In this document: positions 21,302 through 30,618 of the stretch, piece after piece | Layout: each line of letters starts with the position of its first letter | Numbering within the stretch: the first letter of the stretch is position 1 | Assembly: GCA_022340195.1 (NCBI GenBank) | Contig: JAJDOL010000191.1 | Span: 1-51,504 of the forward strand | From: Chromatiaceae bacterium | GTDB lineage: Bacteria > Pseudomonadota > Gammaproteobacteria > Chromatiales > Chromatiaceae | Reading direction: 5' to 3' | Length of the DNA: 51,504 bases | Notes under the pieces: generated by a model | The model's input: the letters and a program-made list of their open reading frames with translations, nothing else | What the model was told of the DNA's origin: nothing | Database searches by the model: none | Translations under genes and position numbers: made by a program

Positions 21302-21352
21302 CAAAAAACTGTGGAACCTGCTCGTTTTAACCCCGTCAATCTACCGGAGGGG

Positions 21353-21381
21353 TTGCAAATTTTCGGATTCTTAGCTCAAAT
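21353..21381 (+). promoter_or_regulatory. Possible trxA promoter
   Basis: TTGCAA (21353-21358) and TCAAAT (21376-21381) are separated by 17 bases. Each hexamer matches four of six consensus bases. It lies 125 bases upstream of trxA in the divergent region shared with rhlB. Confidence 0.3.
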
Positions 21382-21505
21382 AGCATCTTATCTGAAGGGC
21401 ACACTCCAACGCCAATTCCCCCACCCGCTCCTCAGTCCCAGTGCTGAATGCCGCAGACGGCAAGCTTGAATCCCTCAAAAACCAACCCAACGGGAGGTTA
21501 TTTCT

Positions 21506-21832
21506 GTGAGTGAACGCATCGTCCATGTAACGGATGACTCTTTTGAGCAGGAAGTCCTGCAATCATCCAATCCGGTACTCGTTGATTATTGGGCCGACTG
21601 GTGCGGACCCTGCAAGATGATAGCGCCGGTGCTGGACGAGATTGCCGACGAGTACGACGGCAAGATACGGGTCGCCAAGCTCAACATCGACGAGAATCCG
21701 AATACACCTCCGCGTTACGGAATCCGCGGCATACCGACGCTGATGCTGTTCAAAGAGGGCGAGGTGGAAGCCACCAAGGTGGGCGCCGTTTCCAAGTCGC
21801 AACTCACTGCCTTTATCGACAGCAATCTGTGA
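21506..21832 (+). CDS. trxA: Thioredoxin 1
   Basis: A 108-residue cytoplasmic disulfide reductase. The active site [11 protein letters not shown] has C33 and C36, the buried Asp (VDYWAD) and the cis-Pro loop [12 protein letters not shown]. The start codon is GTG at 21506, preceded by GGGAGG. Thioredoxin reduces ribonucleotide reductase and other targets and in autotrophs may also tune Calvin-cycle enzymes (inference). It is followed by rho, as in E. coli and Pseudomonas, with a GC-rich hairpin between the genes. Confidence 0.97.
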   Translation: MSERIVHVTDDSFEQEVLQSSNPVLVDYWADWCGPCKMIAPVLDEIADEYDGKIRVAKLNIDENPNTPPRYGIRGIPTLMLFKEGEVEATKVGAVSKSQLTAFIDSNL

Positions 21833-21885
21833 CCAGACCGGCGAACCAGGCCCTATTTGCCGTATAAAAGCCGACAACTTCTACT

Positions 21886-21907
21886 GGGGCGCCCGCCCGG
21901 GCGTCCC
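21886..21907 (+). promoter_or_regulatory. GC hairpin in the trxA-rho gap
   Basis: A near-perfect stem (21886-21895 with 21898-21907, one G-U pair) lies 54 bases past the trxA stop, with no T-run. The 169-base leader of rho is otherwise C-rich, which fits the Rho-dependent self-attenuation known for rho in E. coli. This is suggestive only. Confidence 0.45.
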
Positions 21908-22001
21908 TCCCCGATAAAAATTCGCCCCCCGCGCCCCGCTGTTTGATCCACGCCTCCGGGCGGGGCCGAGAAAAATAGCCTTTCAAAACGCAATAAGCAT
22001 T

Positions 22002-23258
22002 ATGAATCTGACCGAACTGAAGAAAATGCCGGTGCCCGCGCTCGTGGATCTGGCCCAAACCATGGACATCGAGGGCGTAGGAAGATCCCGCAAGCAGGAT
22101 CTCATCTTCGCGATTCTCAAGGCGCAGGCGAAAAAGGGGGAGGACATCCATGGTGACGGCGTACTCGAAATCCTACAGGACGGATTCGGTTTTTTGCGCT
22201 CCGCCGATGCATCCTACCTGGCCGGCCCGGACGATATCTACGTCTCGCCGAGCCAGATCCGCCGCTTCGGCCTGCGCACCGGCGATACCATCTCCGGCAA
22301 GATACGACCCCCGAAGGACGGCGAACGCTATTTCGCGCTGCTCAAGGTCTCCGACATCAACTTCGATCGACCGGAGAACGCCAAGAACAAGATCCTGTTC
22401 GAGAACTTCACTCCCCTATTCGCAAATCAGCGACTTCACCTCGAGATCGGAAACGGCAGCACGGAGGACATCACCGCCCGCACCATCGACCTTTGCGCCC
22501 CCATCGGCAAGGGCCAACGCGGACTCGTAGTGTCGCCGCCCAAGGCGGGCAAGACCATGATGCTGCAGAACATCGCCCAGTCCATCGCCCACAACCATCC
22601 GGAGTGCTTCCTCATCGTGCTGCTCATCGACGAGCGTCCGGAGGAGGTCACCGAGATGGCCCGCTCGGTACGTGGCGAGGTCATTTCCTCGACGTTCGAC
22701 GAGCCCGCCACCCGCCACGTACAGGTGGCCGAGATGGTCATCGAGAAGGCCAAGCGCTTGGTGGAGCATAAGAAAGATGTCGTCATACTGCTCGACTCCA
22801 TCACCCGTCTGGCTCGCGCCTACAACACTGTGGTGCCCTCCTCCGGCAAGGTCCTCACTGGCGGTGTAGACGCCAACGCTCTGCAACGGCCCAAGCGCTT
22901 CTTCGGCGCCGCGAGAAACGTGGAGGAAGGCGGCTCCCTGACCATCATCGCAACTGCCCTGGTCGAAACCGGCTCGCGCATGGACGATGTCATCTACGAG
23001 GAATTCAAGGGAACCGGAAATATGGAGATTCACCTGGACCGACGAATCGCCGAGAAGCGCATCTTCCCCTCCATCAACATCAACCGCTCGGGTACACGCC
23101 GCGAAGAGTTGTTGATGAAACCGGACGATTTGCAGAAGATGTGGATACTGCGCAAGATCCTCCACCCGATGGACGAGTTGGCGGCTATGGAGTTCATGCA
23201 CGACAAACTCAAGGCCACCAAGACCAACGGCGAGTTCTTCGGCTCGATGCGAGGATAA
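22002..23258 (+). CDS. rho: Transcription termination factor Rho
   Basis: Hexameric RNA-dependent ATPase that ends transcription of untranslated RNA. The 418-residue product has the full domain set: N-terminal helical part ([19 protein letters not shown]), the cold-shock-like RNA-binding domain (GFGFLRS, about 60-120), Walker [16 protein letters not shown] near 175, Walker B region [18 protein letters not shown], and the secondary RNA site (Q/R-loop [20 protein letters not shown]). The C-terminus is conserved ([17 protein letters not shown]). It follows trxA, probably with its own leader. Confidence 0.98.
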   Translation: MNLTELKKMPVPALVDLAQTMDIEGVGRSRKQDLIFAILKAQAKKGEDIHGDGVLEILQDGFGFLRSADASYLAGPDDIYVSPSQIRRFGLRTGDTISGKIRPPKDGERYFALLKVSDINFDRPENAKNKILFENFTPLFANQRLHLEIGNGSTEDITARTIDLCAPIGKGQRGLVVSPPKAGKTMMLQNIAQSIAHNHPECFLIVLLIDERPEEVTEMARSVRGEVISSTFDEPATRHVQVAEMVIEKAKRLVEHKKDVVILLDSITRLARAYNTVVPSSGKVLTGGVDANALQRPKRFFGAARNVEEGGSLTIIATALVETGSRMDDVIYEEFKGTGNMEIHLDRRIAEKRIFPSININRSGTRREELLMKPDDLQKMWILRKILHPMDELAAMEFMHDKLKATKTNGEFFGSMRG

Positions 23259-23561
23259 GACATACCCACGCCGCCACAGCACATTTCAACCATGGTATCG
23301 GCGGGACCGCTCCGCGTTCCGCCCAATGAAGCTTCCGTAAGGCTCAACTCCTCCGAGACCAAGGCCGGAGTAGGGGCAGCGCCGGGAATAGTACCTATCC
23401 GCTAGAGCTCGAACATCGGATCTAGCCGAACCCAGGAGCGTTACAGGCTTTTCACTGGCGGGACGATGCCTAAAAGATCCTTTCCCTCCGACAGACAACT
23501 CATCTACAATTTGAGCCGTCTGAAAATGCACGATTTTCTATGAGCTTGTCGAAATATCCTT
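23259..23561. other. 303-base gap after rho, nothing recognised
   Basis: No RNA gene, repeat or strong terminator could be recognised between rho and the small membrane protein gene. Short ORFs in this stretch have no familiar sequence. Confidence 0.4.
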
Positions 23562-23840
23562 ATGCACGACTACAAGTTTCGGCAAAGCGACCTGTCCTTC
23601 AAAAAGCCTAAAAAAACCTGGCACAAGTCGCTTCTGCGCGCCGTGGGACTCGCGCTGGCAGCTGGGGTGATTTATGCAGTCATCCACCTAGCGATCACCG
23701 GGAAGGGGGACTCCGGAATACCGGAAACGGACTCTGACGTTATACCATTGCCCTTGCCGCCCCATGTCGAGCCGGAGGAAGGCAGCCCACCCGACGGATC
23801 CACTGGCGGCCGTCCGGCCGACATCGGGTCGAATGAGTAG
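23562..23840 (+). CDS. Small single-pass membrane protein, unknown function
   Basis: A 92-residue ORF I do not recognise. It has a basic N-terminus (FKKPKKTWHKSLL), one transmembrane segment near residues 28-46 (AVGLALAAGVIYAVIHLAI), and an acidic, proline-rich tail (VIPLPLPPHVEPEEG). This topology, with positive charge before the segment, suggests the tail is in the periplasm. There is no clear ribosome site before ATG at 23562, so the gene may be weakly expressed or the start misplaced. It faces erpA in a convergent arrangement. It could be a cell-envelope accessory protein, but no function can be named. Confidence 0.5.
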   Translation: MHDYKFRQSDLSFKKPKKTWHKSLLRAVGLALAAGVIYAVIHLAITGKGDSGIPETDSDVIPLPLPPHVEPEEGSPPDGSTGGRPADIGSNE

Positions 23841-23971
23841 GCTATCGCAACCTTGACAATCCAGGGGACTGCCGGACACTCGGAATAAACTCAAAAAACC
23901 CGCCGCACGCTAAAATGGGAGCTGGTCATGGCTGAGTCGAAGTGAGGTTAGCGGCTGCCCCCGGCAAACCT

Positions 23972-24322
23972 TCAGACGGCGAAGGAAGAACCACAACCAC
24001 AGGTAGTGGAGGCATTCGGGTTGCGAATGACGAACTGAGCACCCTGCAAACCCTCCGAGTAGTCGATCTCGGCGCCCGTCAGGTACTGTATGCTCATTGG
24101 GTCGACCAGGAGCTTGACACCGTCCGTCGTCACTTCCGTATCGCCATCCTGGACTTGTTCATCGAAAGTGAAGCCGTACTGGAACCCGGAACAGCCGCCG
24201 CCTTGGATGTAAACCCTCAACATAAGATCGGGATTTCCTTCTTCCTTGATCAGCTCGGCCACCTTGGCCGCCGCCGCGGACGTGAACTCGAGGGGGGATT
24301 CTACAGCGATTTCTGCGTTCAT
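23972..24322 (-). CDS. erpA: Iron-sulfur cluster insertion protein ErpA
   Basis: A-type carrier delivering [4Fe-4S] clusters, for example to isoprenoid synthesis enzymes. The 116 residues end with [11 protein letters not shown], and the cluster ligands C44 ([11 protein letters not shown]), C108 and C110 are all present. The middle segment [16 protein letters not shown] is diagnostic of ErpA. It is downstream of a DUF6776-like gene and argC, a neighbourhood seen in other Gammaproteobacteria. A close match to a type 1 IscR operator at 24377-24401 suggests control by the cell's iron-sulfur status, as for E. coli erpA. Confidence 0.96.
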   Translation of the reverse strand: MNAEIAVESPLEFTSAAAAKVAELIKEEGNPDLMLRVYIQGGGCSGFQYGFTFDEQVQDGDTEVTTDGVKLLVDPMSIQYLTGAEIDYSEGLQGAQFVIRNPNASTTCGCGSSFAV

Positions 24323-24376
24323 GATTTAGTCTTCGATCTTGAGCTCTCGATAGATATGGATACTTCTAATATTGCA

Positions 24377-24401
24377 TTTTCCGAGTAATTTATTCAAGTA
24401 T
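24377..24401 (-). promoter_or_regulatory. Type 1 IscR-like operator upstream of erpA
   Basis: The minus strand reads ATACTTGAATAAATTACTCG and five more bases. Against the E. coli type 1 IscR consensus ATASYYGACTRWWWYAGTCR (plus RSTAT), as I remember it, 21 of 25 positions match; the half-site core GA-T...A-TC is conserved and the two central mismatches are symmetric. It overlaps a possible TTGAAT -35 and sits 55-79 bases before the ATG. Confidence 0.6.
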
Positions 24402-24493
24402 TCCATTTCTGCACTCAGTCCACGCGACCGGATGGGCGCGGTCGTCAAAACCGCCGGACCGGCTCGAGCCAGCGGCGAGCCGCTGCCGCCTCG

Positions 24494-25219
24494 TCATTCC
24501 AGGTTCCACGGGAAGATCTCGCTGACCGGAATCAACTTATCGGTATTGGGTTTGATAGCAACAATCAGCTTCACGGGCTCAAAGTCATCGGGAAGGCTGA
24601 TGGTCCCGTGGAAGCTCTGAAAATGCTTGAACTTCATCGTATGGCTCGAAGGTGCAGAGCCCGCCAGCTCGCCGACGGACAGAGTCGTCTCCACACCATT
24701 GCGCTCACCGAAGACCTTCACCTCGACCGTCCCGGTCGACTCGCCAAAGTCCTGGATAAGCTGCTGGACGGTGAAGCTGTATTCGACCTCACCAGGTTGA
24801 CCCGTCTCTTCCAGCTTGAAATCCTTCGGTTGCAGTATCCCGCTGCCGCCATCCTGAATCAACCGCCTGAGAAAAGACGCCTCCTTCTCCGCAGCCAGAC
24901 GCTCGTCCTGTGCCTCCTGAAGCTGCTCCGATACCGTTCGATAGGTCTTGCGATCGAACTGTTGTGACCGCTCCAAAACGATTCTCTGCTGCTTGAGATC
25001 CGCGACCTGCGCGGAAAGCTGGTCGCGCTCCTGCTGGATTGCGCGCATGCTTTCCACGAGCGGCATGGATTCGTGGCGCTCTAACCAGATACCTGCAAAA
25101 AAGGCCCCGCCGATCGCGACCCCGAACGCGACCAACGCGAGCAGCACCGGAAGAACGCCCAGTCCGTCGTTGGTTGGGCGGGAATTCTGTGGCGATTCAG
25201 CGGACCCACGCTTGCTCAC
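24494..25219 (-). CDS. DUF6776-like membrane protein with coiled coil
   Basis: A 241-residue protein starting at GTG 25219 (GAGGGAT upstream). One transmembrane segment (about residues 23-45, LALVAFGVAIGGAFFAGIWL) is followed by a long coiled coil rich in Gln, Glu and Arg (about 55-115), then a globular, probably periplasmic domain ending PVSEIFPWNLE. I take it as the DUF6776 family, which occurs with argC and erpA in Gammaproteobacteria; its function is unknown. It begins 10 bases after the argC stop, so the two are likely one transcript. The bactofilin gene often found between this gene and erpA is absent. Confidence 0.75.
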   Translation of the reverse strand: MSKRGSAESPQNSRPTNDGLGVLPVLLALVAFGVAIGGAFFAGIWLERHESMPLVESMRAIQQERDQLSAQVADLKQQRIVLERSQQFDRKTYRTVSEQLQEAQDERLAAEKEASFLRRLIQDGGSGILQPKDFKLEETGQPGEVEYSFTVQQLIQDFGESTGTVEVKVFGERNGVETTLSVGELAGSAPSSHTMKFKHFQSFHGTISLPDDFEPVKLIVAIKPNTDKLIPVSEIFPWNLE

Positions 25220-25229
25220 AGAATATCCC

Positions 25230-26261
25230 TCACGGCAACAGAGCAACTCCCTCGAGCGCCACGGATTCGTCGAAACCGAACATCAGGTTCATGTTCTGAA
25301 CGGCCTGACCGGCGGCCCCCTTGACCAGGTTGTCAATAACCGACTGCACCACAACGGTACCGCGATTAAGCGGCTCATTGACTGCGATCCGACAATGATT
25401 GCTTCCCCGGACCGATCTCGTCTCCGGGTGCGATCCGGTCGGCAGTACATCAACAAAAGGCTCGGCCGCGTAGCGCTCTTCAAACAGGGTCTGCAGATCC
25501 GAGCCGGAACGATCGAGGCGGGCGTAAAGCGTCGCCTCGATACCGCGAATCATGGGGACCAAATGAGGCACGAACGTCAGCTGCAGACCGTCTTTGGCAA
25601 ATGGGACGAGATTCTGGGATATCTCGGGCAGATGGCGGTGCCCGCTGACTGCATAGGCCTTGAAGCTCTCCCCTACTTCGGCCATTAATATCCCAACGCT
25701 CGCCTTCCGGCCGGCGCCGCTGACGCCGGACTTGGCGTCGGCCACCAGCCAGCCCGGATCAACCAGCCCCGCCTCTAGCAGCGGCAAAAAACCGAGCGTA
25801 ACCGCGGTCGGATAGCAGCCCGGATTGGCGACCAAGCGCGCGGCTCGGATAGCGTCGCGATTAAGCTCCGGGAGCCCATAAACAGCCTCTCGGAGCAGAT
25901 CCGGACAGGCATGAGGCATTCCATACCAGTGTTCCCACTGCGCGCTGTCCTTGAGCCGGAAATCGGCGGCGAGGTCGATGACACGTGCCCCCTGCTCCAG
26001 GAGATCCGGCACCAATTTCATGGCGGTTCCGTTGGGAGTTGCGAAAAACACCAGATCGCATTCGGACAAGAGGGACAGGTCCGGCTCGGTGAACCGCAAA
26101 TCCAATCGCCCGCGCAAATGCGCAAAAATGTCCGCTACGGACGTGCCTGCCTCCGCCCTCGAAGTGATCGCAACCAGCGAAACCTGCGAGTGACCCACCA
26201 AAAGACGCAGCAGCTCAGAACCCGTGTAGCCAGTTCCGCCGACGATGCCGACCCTGATCAT
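25230..26261 (-). CDS. argC: N-acetyl-gamma-glutamyl-phosphate reductase
   Basis: NADPH-dependent reductase in arginine (ornithine) synthesis. With the start at 26261 ([20 protein letters not shown]) the product is 343 residues, the usual length; the upstream extension of the frame is unlikely. The dinucleotide loop GGTGYTG is at the N-terminus and the active-site cysteine lies in [12 protein letters not shown] near residue 145. GHRHLPEI carries the conserved His. No ARG box or other arg gene is nearby. It is followed directly by the DUF6776-like gene. Confidence 0.96.
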   Translation of the reverse strand: MIRVGIVGGTGYTGSELLRLLVGHSQVSLVAITSRAEAGTSVADIFAHLRGRLDLRFTEPDLSLLSECDLVFFATPNGTAMKLVPDLLEQGARVIDLAADFRLKDSAQWEHWYGMPHACPDLLREAVYGLPELNRDAIRAARLVANPGCYPTAVTLGFLPLLEAGLVDPGWLVADAKSGVSGAGRKASVGILMAEVGESFKAYAVSGHRHLPEISQNLVPFAKDGLQLTFVPHLVPMIRGIEATLYARLDRSGSDLQTLFEERYAAEPFVDVLPTGSHPETRSVRGSNHCRIAVNEPLNRGTVVVQSVIDNLVKGAAGQAVQNMNLMFGFDESVALEGVALLP

Positions 26262-26332
26262 GCCGCGCCCAATCCGCCGCCTGTGGAGACACAACCGCTT
26301 GACCGGGCGACCGGGACGCACGGGTAGAGAAG

Positions 26333-26355
26333 AAAAAAGCGGCAAAAGCCGCTTT
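26333..26355 (-). terminator. Intrinsic terminator after the IscA-like gene
   Basis: Perfect 8-bp stem (26336-26343 with 26348-26355, four-base loop) followed on the minus strand by a T-run. It isolates the IscA-like gene from argC. Confidence 0.88.
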
Positions 26356-26450
26356 GTATAAAAGAGATTACCACTTTGTTATCTTTGTTTTAACTAGAGT
26401 GCATCGGCCCCTCTGGCCACAAGGCGGCTGGAGCCGCGCTCAAACGCGGA

Positions 26451-26813
26451 TCAGGCGCAGCCGCCCGCGGAGGACCCGCAGGTCCCGCAGCCGCCGCCCA
26501 TGGACGGGAGATTATTGAAGACAAAGCTGGCGTTGCCGTCACCCCGATCGACGAAGTCGATCTCGACGCCACGCAAGTGTTGAAGCGTGCCGCCGTCGAC
26601 GACGACTTTGAAGCGACCGACATCGAGGACGCCGTCGTCATCGTTGACGCTATCGGTGAACGTCATGCCGAAGCTAATGCCGCTGCAACCGCCGGGCGTT
26701 GCAAAGACACGTACCCCCTGGATGTTGTCATCGACCTGGGAGAACAGCTCGCCCATCTTATCCTGAGCGGGTGCCGTCAAGGAGAGATCTTGCTCGGTGA
26801 GAGCAGCCAACAT
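26451..26813 (-). CDS. IscA/HesB-family A-type carrier with an unusual cysteine tail
   Basis: A 120-residue A-type iron-sulfur carrier. The first ligand C43 is in TPGGCSGISFGM. The tail is not the usual CGCG: it reads GGGCGTCGSSAGGCA, with C109, C112 and C119, that is CxxC plus an extra near-terminal Cys. The core (VVVDGGTLQHLRGVEIDFV) is otherwise typical. It is not ErpA, which is encoded at 24 kb, and could be a specialised carrier such as the IscA-like proteins of sulfur oxidisers; that is inference. It forms a single-gene unit with a GGAG ribosome site, a likely promoter and a strong terminator. Confidence 0.87.
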   Translation of the reverse strand: MLAALTEQDLSLTAPAQDKMGELFSQVDDNIQGVRVFATPGGCSGISFGMTFTDSVNDDDGVLDVGRFKVVVDGGTLQHLRGVEIDFVDRGDGNASFVFNNLPSMGGGCGTCGSSAGGCA

Positions 26814-26847
26814 TTGCCATCTCCAAAAATGCTAACAATGGCAGAAA

Positions 26848-26878
26848 AGTATAGCAGGTAGGACCAGGCGTTTGTCAC
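26848..26878 (-). promoter_or_regulatory. Promoter of the IscA-like gene
   Basis: On the minus strand GTGACA (26873-26878) and TGcTATACT (26848-26856), an extended -10 with five of six bases, are 19 bases apart. It lies 35 bases before the ATG. Confidence 0.5.
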
Positions 26879-26901
26879 CCTTTTTCGCGGACGGGCACAG
26901 C

Positions 26902-27378
26902 CTATCGCTCCAAACGTCCCTGCGAGGTCAACGCCGAGAGGTGTCGCTCCGCGTCCGCCAGGTGCTGACCCCAGTGGCGGGCGAAACCCTCCCACCAGGC
27001 ACGCAGCGACTGCTCCGGGTCTTGATCGACCGTACGCAGGCCATGCTTGAGCTCACAATAGATATCGGTCAAGTCATCCGCGAGACTGCCGGTCATCGCA
27101 TGCGAATCGTCTGCGCGATCAAACTCCAACCAATAGGAGTCGCGGTCGCCCAGCAGGTCGACCAAGTGGCTGTAAAGCTCGAATCGCGCGTCCAAGTCCG
27201 GCGCAAGGGCGAAAGCGCCGTCATAGGCTCGACCGTTGAACGAGTTGACCGCGGCGTGCAATCTCGGGAGCAAGTCGGCGACATCCTTCAGCCAGGACAC
27301 GTCCTCCCCGTTGGATGCCTCTATCAGCTCGCAGTATCGTCGCGCAAGACTGATCATCTTCGGGGCGTTGCGGCTCAT
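26902..27378 (-). CDS. DUF5063-like protein
   Basis: A 158-residue soluble protein, probably all helical, with many Leu, Asp and Trp. Segments such as ARRYCELIE, VADLLPRLHAAV and WEGFARHWGQHLADAERHL resemble the DUF5063 family of short proteins found next to unrelated genes in Proteobacteria. No catalytic motif or membrane segment is visible, and its function is unknown. It lies between rubredoxin and the IscA-like gene on the same strand but is separated from each by about 90 bases. Confidence 0.7.
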   Translation of the reverse strand: MSRNAPKMISLARRYCELIEASNGEDVSWLKDVADLLPRLHAAVNSFNGRAYDGAFALAPDLDARFELYSHLVDLLGDRDSYWLEFDRADDSHAMTGSLADDLTDIYCELKHGLRTVDQDPEQSLRAWWEGFARHWGQHLADAERHLSALTSQGRLER

Positions 27379-27471
27379 GGCGACTTCAGGCAGCTGTCAT
27401 ACACGTGTTTCAGTTTAGCCCAGATTTCAGACACGGCAGCGGCAAGCCGAGAAGAAATCCCGTGATCGCCG

Positions 27472-27636
27472 TCAGATTTCGACCATTTCGAAGTCTTCCT
27501 TTCCGGCACCGCACTCCGGACACTTCCAATTCATGGGTACATCATCCCATTTGGTGCCCGCGGCGATGCCTTCATCGGGTAGACCCAGCTCCTCGTCGTA
27601 CACGAAACCGCAAATAACACACATGTAGGTCTTCAT
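27472..27636 (-). CDS. Rubredoxin
   Basis: A 54-residue iron protein with one Fe bound by four cysteines: C6 and C9 (YMCVICGF) and C39 and C42 (WKCPECGAG). The start is at 27636 (MKTYMC), after GAGGGA; the frame extends 12 codons further. It carries electrons in the cytoplasm, for example in oxygen or peroxide reduction. The partner is not visible here. Rubredoxin divergent from thiD-thiE-hemL is a common gammaproteobacterial layout. Confidence 0.95.
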   Translation of the reverse strand: MKTYMCVICGFVYDEELGLPDEGIAAGTKWDDVPMNWKCPECGAGKEDFEMVEI

Positions 27637-27843
27637 GGAAAGATCCCTCGGTTTGATCAGCCAGCGCAACATCTGGCCGCAGATAACACGAAGTGGGCGC
27701 CTGCTTTCGGCGATCGGCAGAGAAAAAGACCAACAGCTGAAAAACCTGGCTCGACATAAATCCTGTACTATCTATGGTCGCTTGCATGACTCGACAACAC
27801 CGATCTCGGTGCCCAGTACTCGACGCGCCCAGGCGAAGCCTCA

Positions 27844-28662
27844 ATGGATAAAATGACACATGATGACCTCCAATCCGTCCTGCTCTGTGTAGGCGGACAT
27901 GACCCCAGCGGAGGGGCAGGCATTCAAGCCGACGCGGAGGCCGCGCGCGCGGCGGGCATCCACGCCTGCAGCGTCATTACCTGCCTAACCTCCCAAAACA
28001 CCTGTGGTCTCAGTCGGCTTTGGCCCCAGCGGGCCGAGCAGGTCGAGGACCAATGCCGCCGCATACTTTCCGACAGTAAGGTCGCCGCGATAAAGATCGG
28101 CCTGCTCGGCAGCTCACGCGTAGTGCGCGTCCTGTGTGATCTCGCCACCGAGAATCCGCGGCTGCCGCTGGTCCTGGACCCGGTGCTCACAACCGATTCC
28201 GGGCAGCAGGTGGCAGACGCGGCTCTGCTCAATCAGATACGCAACAACCTGCTCGAGCGCTGCACGCTGGTGACCCCAAATCTCCCGGAGGCCCGGACCC
28301 TGAGCAGTTTTAAGGAACCGGACGACTGCGCCCAAAGGTTGCTGCAAACCGGCTGCCCCTGGGTGCTGATTACCGGGACTCATGCTCCGGGCGTCGAGGT
28401 CGTCAACCGGCTCTATGGTCGCGACGGCACACGGCGGGAGTGGTCTTGGCCACGTCTCGAAGGCAAGTACCACGGCTCTGGCTGCACCCTGGCAAGCGCC
28501 ATCGCGGCCCGCATGGTTCTGGATATGGATCCGACGAGTGCTATCGCCGAAGCACAATCCTATGCCTGGGAAAGCCTGAAGCGCGCCCTGCGCACTGGCC
28601 GCTGCCAGCTCACGCCGAACCGGCTCTTCGCCATCGATGGCACGGAGACACAATCGCAATAG
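27844..28662 (+). CDS. thiD: Hydroxymethylpyrimidine/phosphomethylpyrimidine kinase
   Basis: Phosphorylates hydroxymethylpyrimidine twice for thiamine synthesis. The 272-residue product has the ThiD signature GGHDPSGGAGIQAD at residues 18-31, the anion-hole region LEGKYHGSGCTLASAIAA near 213, and LDPVLTTDSG. The start at 27844 has no strong ribosome site; an ATG three codons on is possible. It forms a tight unit with thiE (5 bases) and hemL. No TPP riboswitch was found in the 200 bases upstream. Confidence 0.94.
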   Translation: MDKMTHDDLQSVLLCVGGHDPSGGAGIQADAEAARAAGIHACSVITCLTSQNTCGLSRLWPQRAEQVEDQCRRILSDSKVAAIKIGLLGSSRVVRVLCDLATENPRLPLVLDPVLTTDSGQQVADAALLNQIRNNLLERCTLVTPNLPEARTLSSFKEPDDCAQRLLQTGCPWVLITGTHAPGVEVVNRLYGRDGTRREWSWPRLEGKYHGSGCTLASAIAARMVLDMDPTSAIAEAQSYAWESLKRALRTGRCQLTPNRLFAIDGTETQSQ

Positions 28663-28667
28663 ACCGG

Positions 28668-29297
28668 GTGAGAGGACTCTACGCCATAACTCCGGAGGTC
28701 GGCACAAATCGGCTCGCCCTGCGGGAGCAGGTGGCCCAGGCGATAGCCGGCGGCGCGCAAATGATCCAATACCGCAGAAAGAGCGGAGACCGGAACCAGC
28801 GCCTGCGTGAGGGCCGATCGCTGCTTGCGCGATGTCGGGCATCTGCCGTTCCGCTCATCGTCAACGACGACCTGGACCTAGCGGTGCAAATAGGCGCCGA
28901 TGGGGTGCACTTGGGTCAAGACGACGCCGATCCGCTCGAGGCGAGGAGACGACTGGGGCAAGACGCCATCATCGGTATCTCCTGCTATAACCGCCTGGAG
29001 CGTGCGGTTCACGCCCAGGACATCGGCGCTACCTATGCTGCCTTCGGGCGTTTTTTTCCCTCCGGCACCAAGCCCCTGGCGACTCAGGCAACCCCGGACC
29101 TGCTGCGCCGGGCGCGCAAACGCCTCACCATCCCCTTGGTTGCCATCGGCGGAATTACCCCCGAGAATGGTCGCGTCCTGATCCTGGCCGGTGCTGACAT
29201 GCTGGCGGCCGTTGACGCCGTCTTCGGCAAGCCCGATATCCGCACCGCCGCCGCAGCCTTCAGCGCGCTCTTTCATGACGGAGACCCTAACCCGTGA
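28668..29297 (+). CDS. thiE: Thiamine-phosphate synthase
   Basis: Joins hydroxymethylpyrimidine pyrophosphate and thiazole phosphate to thiamine phosphate. The start is set at GTG 28668, five bases past the thiD stop, giving 209 residues beginning at [10 protein letters not shown], the family's N-terminus; no upstream ATG fits. Motifs: [53 protein letters not shown]. The pyrophosphate loop is present. Its stop overlaps the hemL start by four bases (GTGA), so translation is probably coupled. Confidence 0.95.
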   Translation: MRGLYAITPEVGTNRLALREQVAQAIAGGAQMIQYRRKSGDRNQRLREGRSLLARCRASAVPLIVNDDLDLAVQIGADGVHLGQDDADPLEARRRLGQDAIIGISCYNRLERAVHAQDIGATYAAFGRFFPSGTKPLATQATPDLLRRARKRLTIPLVAIGGITPENGRVLILAGADMLAAVDAVFGKPDIRTAAAAFSALFHDGDPNP

Positions 29298-30580
29298 CCC
29301 GATCCCAAGACCTCTTCGCAGCGGCCCAGCGCCACATCCCAGGCGGCGTCAACTCGCCGGTGCGGGCCTTTCGCGGCGTCGGTGGAAATCCGGTCTTTTT
29401 TGAAAGCGCGGCAGGTCCCTACCTGTTTGATGCCGATGGCAACCGTTACCTGGACTATGTGGGCTCTTGGGGCCCAATGATTCTTGGCCACGCCCACCCC
29501 TTGGTCACAGAGGCAGTTGCCGATCGCATTTACAAAGGCCTATCCTTCGGTGCCCCCACGGAGCTGGAAACCAGGATGGCGGACAAAGTCTGTGAGCTGG
29601 TGCCGTCGCTGGACCTCGTACGGATGGTCAGCTCTGGCACCGAAGCCACCATGAGCGCCATTCGACTGGCCCGTGGCTACACGGGGCGAGACAGGCTGGT
29701 GAAGTTCGAGGGCTGCTACCACGGTCACTCCGATTCCCTGCTGGTCAAGGCAGGCTCCGGCGCCCTGACGCTTGGGGAGCCCAGCTCGCCGGGCGTACCG
29801 GCGGCATTGGCCGAGCTCACGGTTACGCTAAGCTTCAACGACTTGGACCAAGTTCGAGATACATTCTCCCGAATTGGAAAGGAAATCGCCTGCGTTATCG
29901 TCGAGCCGGTGGCCGGAAACATGAACTGCATTCCGCCCGAGTCCGGCTTTCTCGAGGGCTTACGCACACTGTGCGACGAGCATGGCGCCCTGCTGATTTT
30001 CGACGAGGTCATGACCGGATTCCGCGTCGCCCTCGGGGGTGCCCAGGAGCTCTTCGGAGTAACGCCCGACCTGACGACCCTGGGCAAGGTCATAGGCGGC
30101 GGCATGCCGGTGGGGGCCTTCGGAGGCCGGCGGGAGGTCATGGATAAGATCTCACCCTTGGGCCCCGTCTATCAGGCCGGCACCCTCTCCGGCAACCCGG
30201 TAGCCATGGCCGCCGGTCTCAAGACCCTGGAGCTTATCTGCGAACCCGGCTTCTTCCGGGAACTGGGAGACAAAACCGAAAAGCTGACACGGGGGATCCA
30301 AGAGAAGGCCCAGGCCGCCGGCGTGCCTCTGACCACCAACCGAATCGGTGGAATGTTCGGAATCTTCTTCACGGACGCACCACGGGTGACCGACTTCGCC
30401 GGTGCCACCGCGTGCAACCTTGACCAATTCCGCTCCTTCTTCCATGCCATGCTGGAGCGAGGTGTCTACCTGGCTCCGTCGGCTTTCGAGGCCGGCTTCG
30501 TCTCGGCAGCCCATAGCGAGGATGACATTGCCTGCACCTTGAGTGCCGCAGCAGAGGGCTTCTCGCTCATTTCGAGATAA
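29294..30580 (+). CDS. hemL: Glutamate-1-semialdehyde 2,1-aminomutase
   Basis: PLP enzyme making 5-aminolevulinate for tetrapyrroles. The 428 residues begin at GTG 29294 and contain [11 protein letters not shown], the [15 protein letters not shown] cofactor loop near residue 117, [15 protein letters not shown], and the PLP lysine in [17 protein letters not shown] near 265. It is the third gene of thiD-thiE-hemL. Demand would be for heme and, in phototrophic relatives, bacteriochlorophyll (inference). Confidence 0.97.
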   Translation: MTRSQDLFAAAQRHIPGGVNSPVRAFRGVGGNPVFFESAAGPYLFDADGNRYLDYVGSWGPMILGHAHPLVTEAVADRIYKGLSFGAPTELETRMADKVCELVPSLDLVRMVSSGTEATMSAIRLARGYTGRDRLVKFEGCYHGHSDSLLVKAGSGALTLGEPSSPGVPAALAELTVTLSFNDLDQVRDTFSRIGKEIACVIVEPVAGNMNCIPPESGFLEGLRTLCDEHGALLIFDEVMTGFRVALGGAQELFGVTPDLTTLGKVIGGGMPVGAFGGRREVMDKISPLGPVYQAGTLSGNPVAMAAGLKTLELICEPGFFRELGDKTEKLTRGIQEKAQAAGVPLTTNRIGGMFGIFFTDAPRVTDFAGATACNLDQFRSFFHAMLERGVYLAPSAFEAGFVSAAHSEDDIACTLSAAAEGFSLISR

Positions 30581-30618
30581 CCCCGAATTACGGGACCGAC
30601 CCCCGGCGTATCGACGGT

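Noticed and set aside
27637..27843. Search for a TPP riboswitch before thiD
   Set aside because: The CUGAGA and ACCUGA(A) core elements are missing in this gap.
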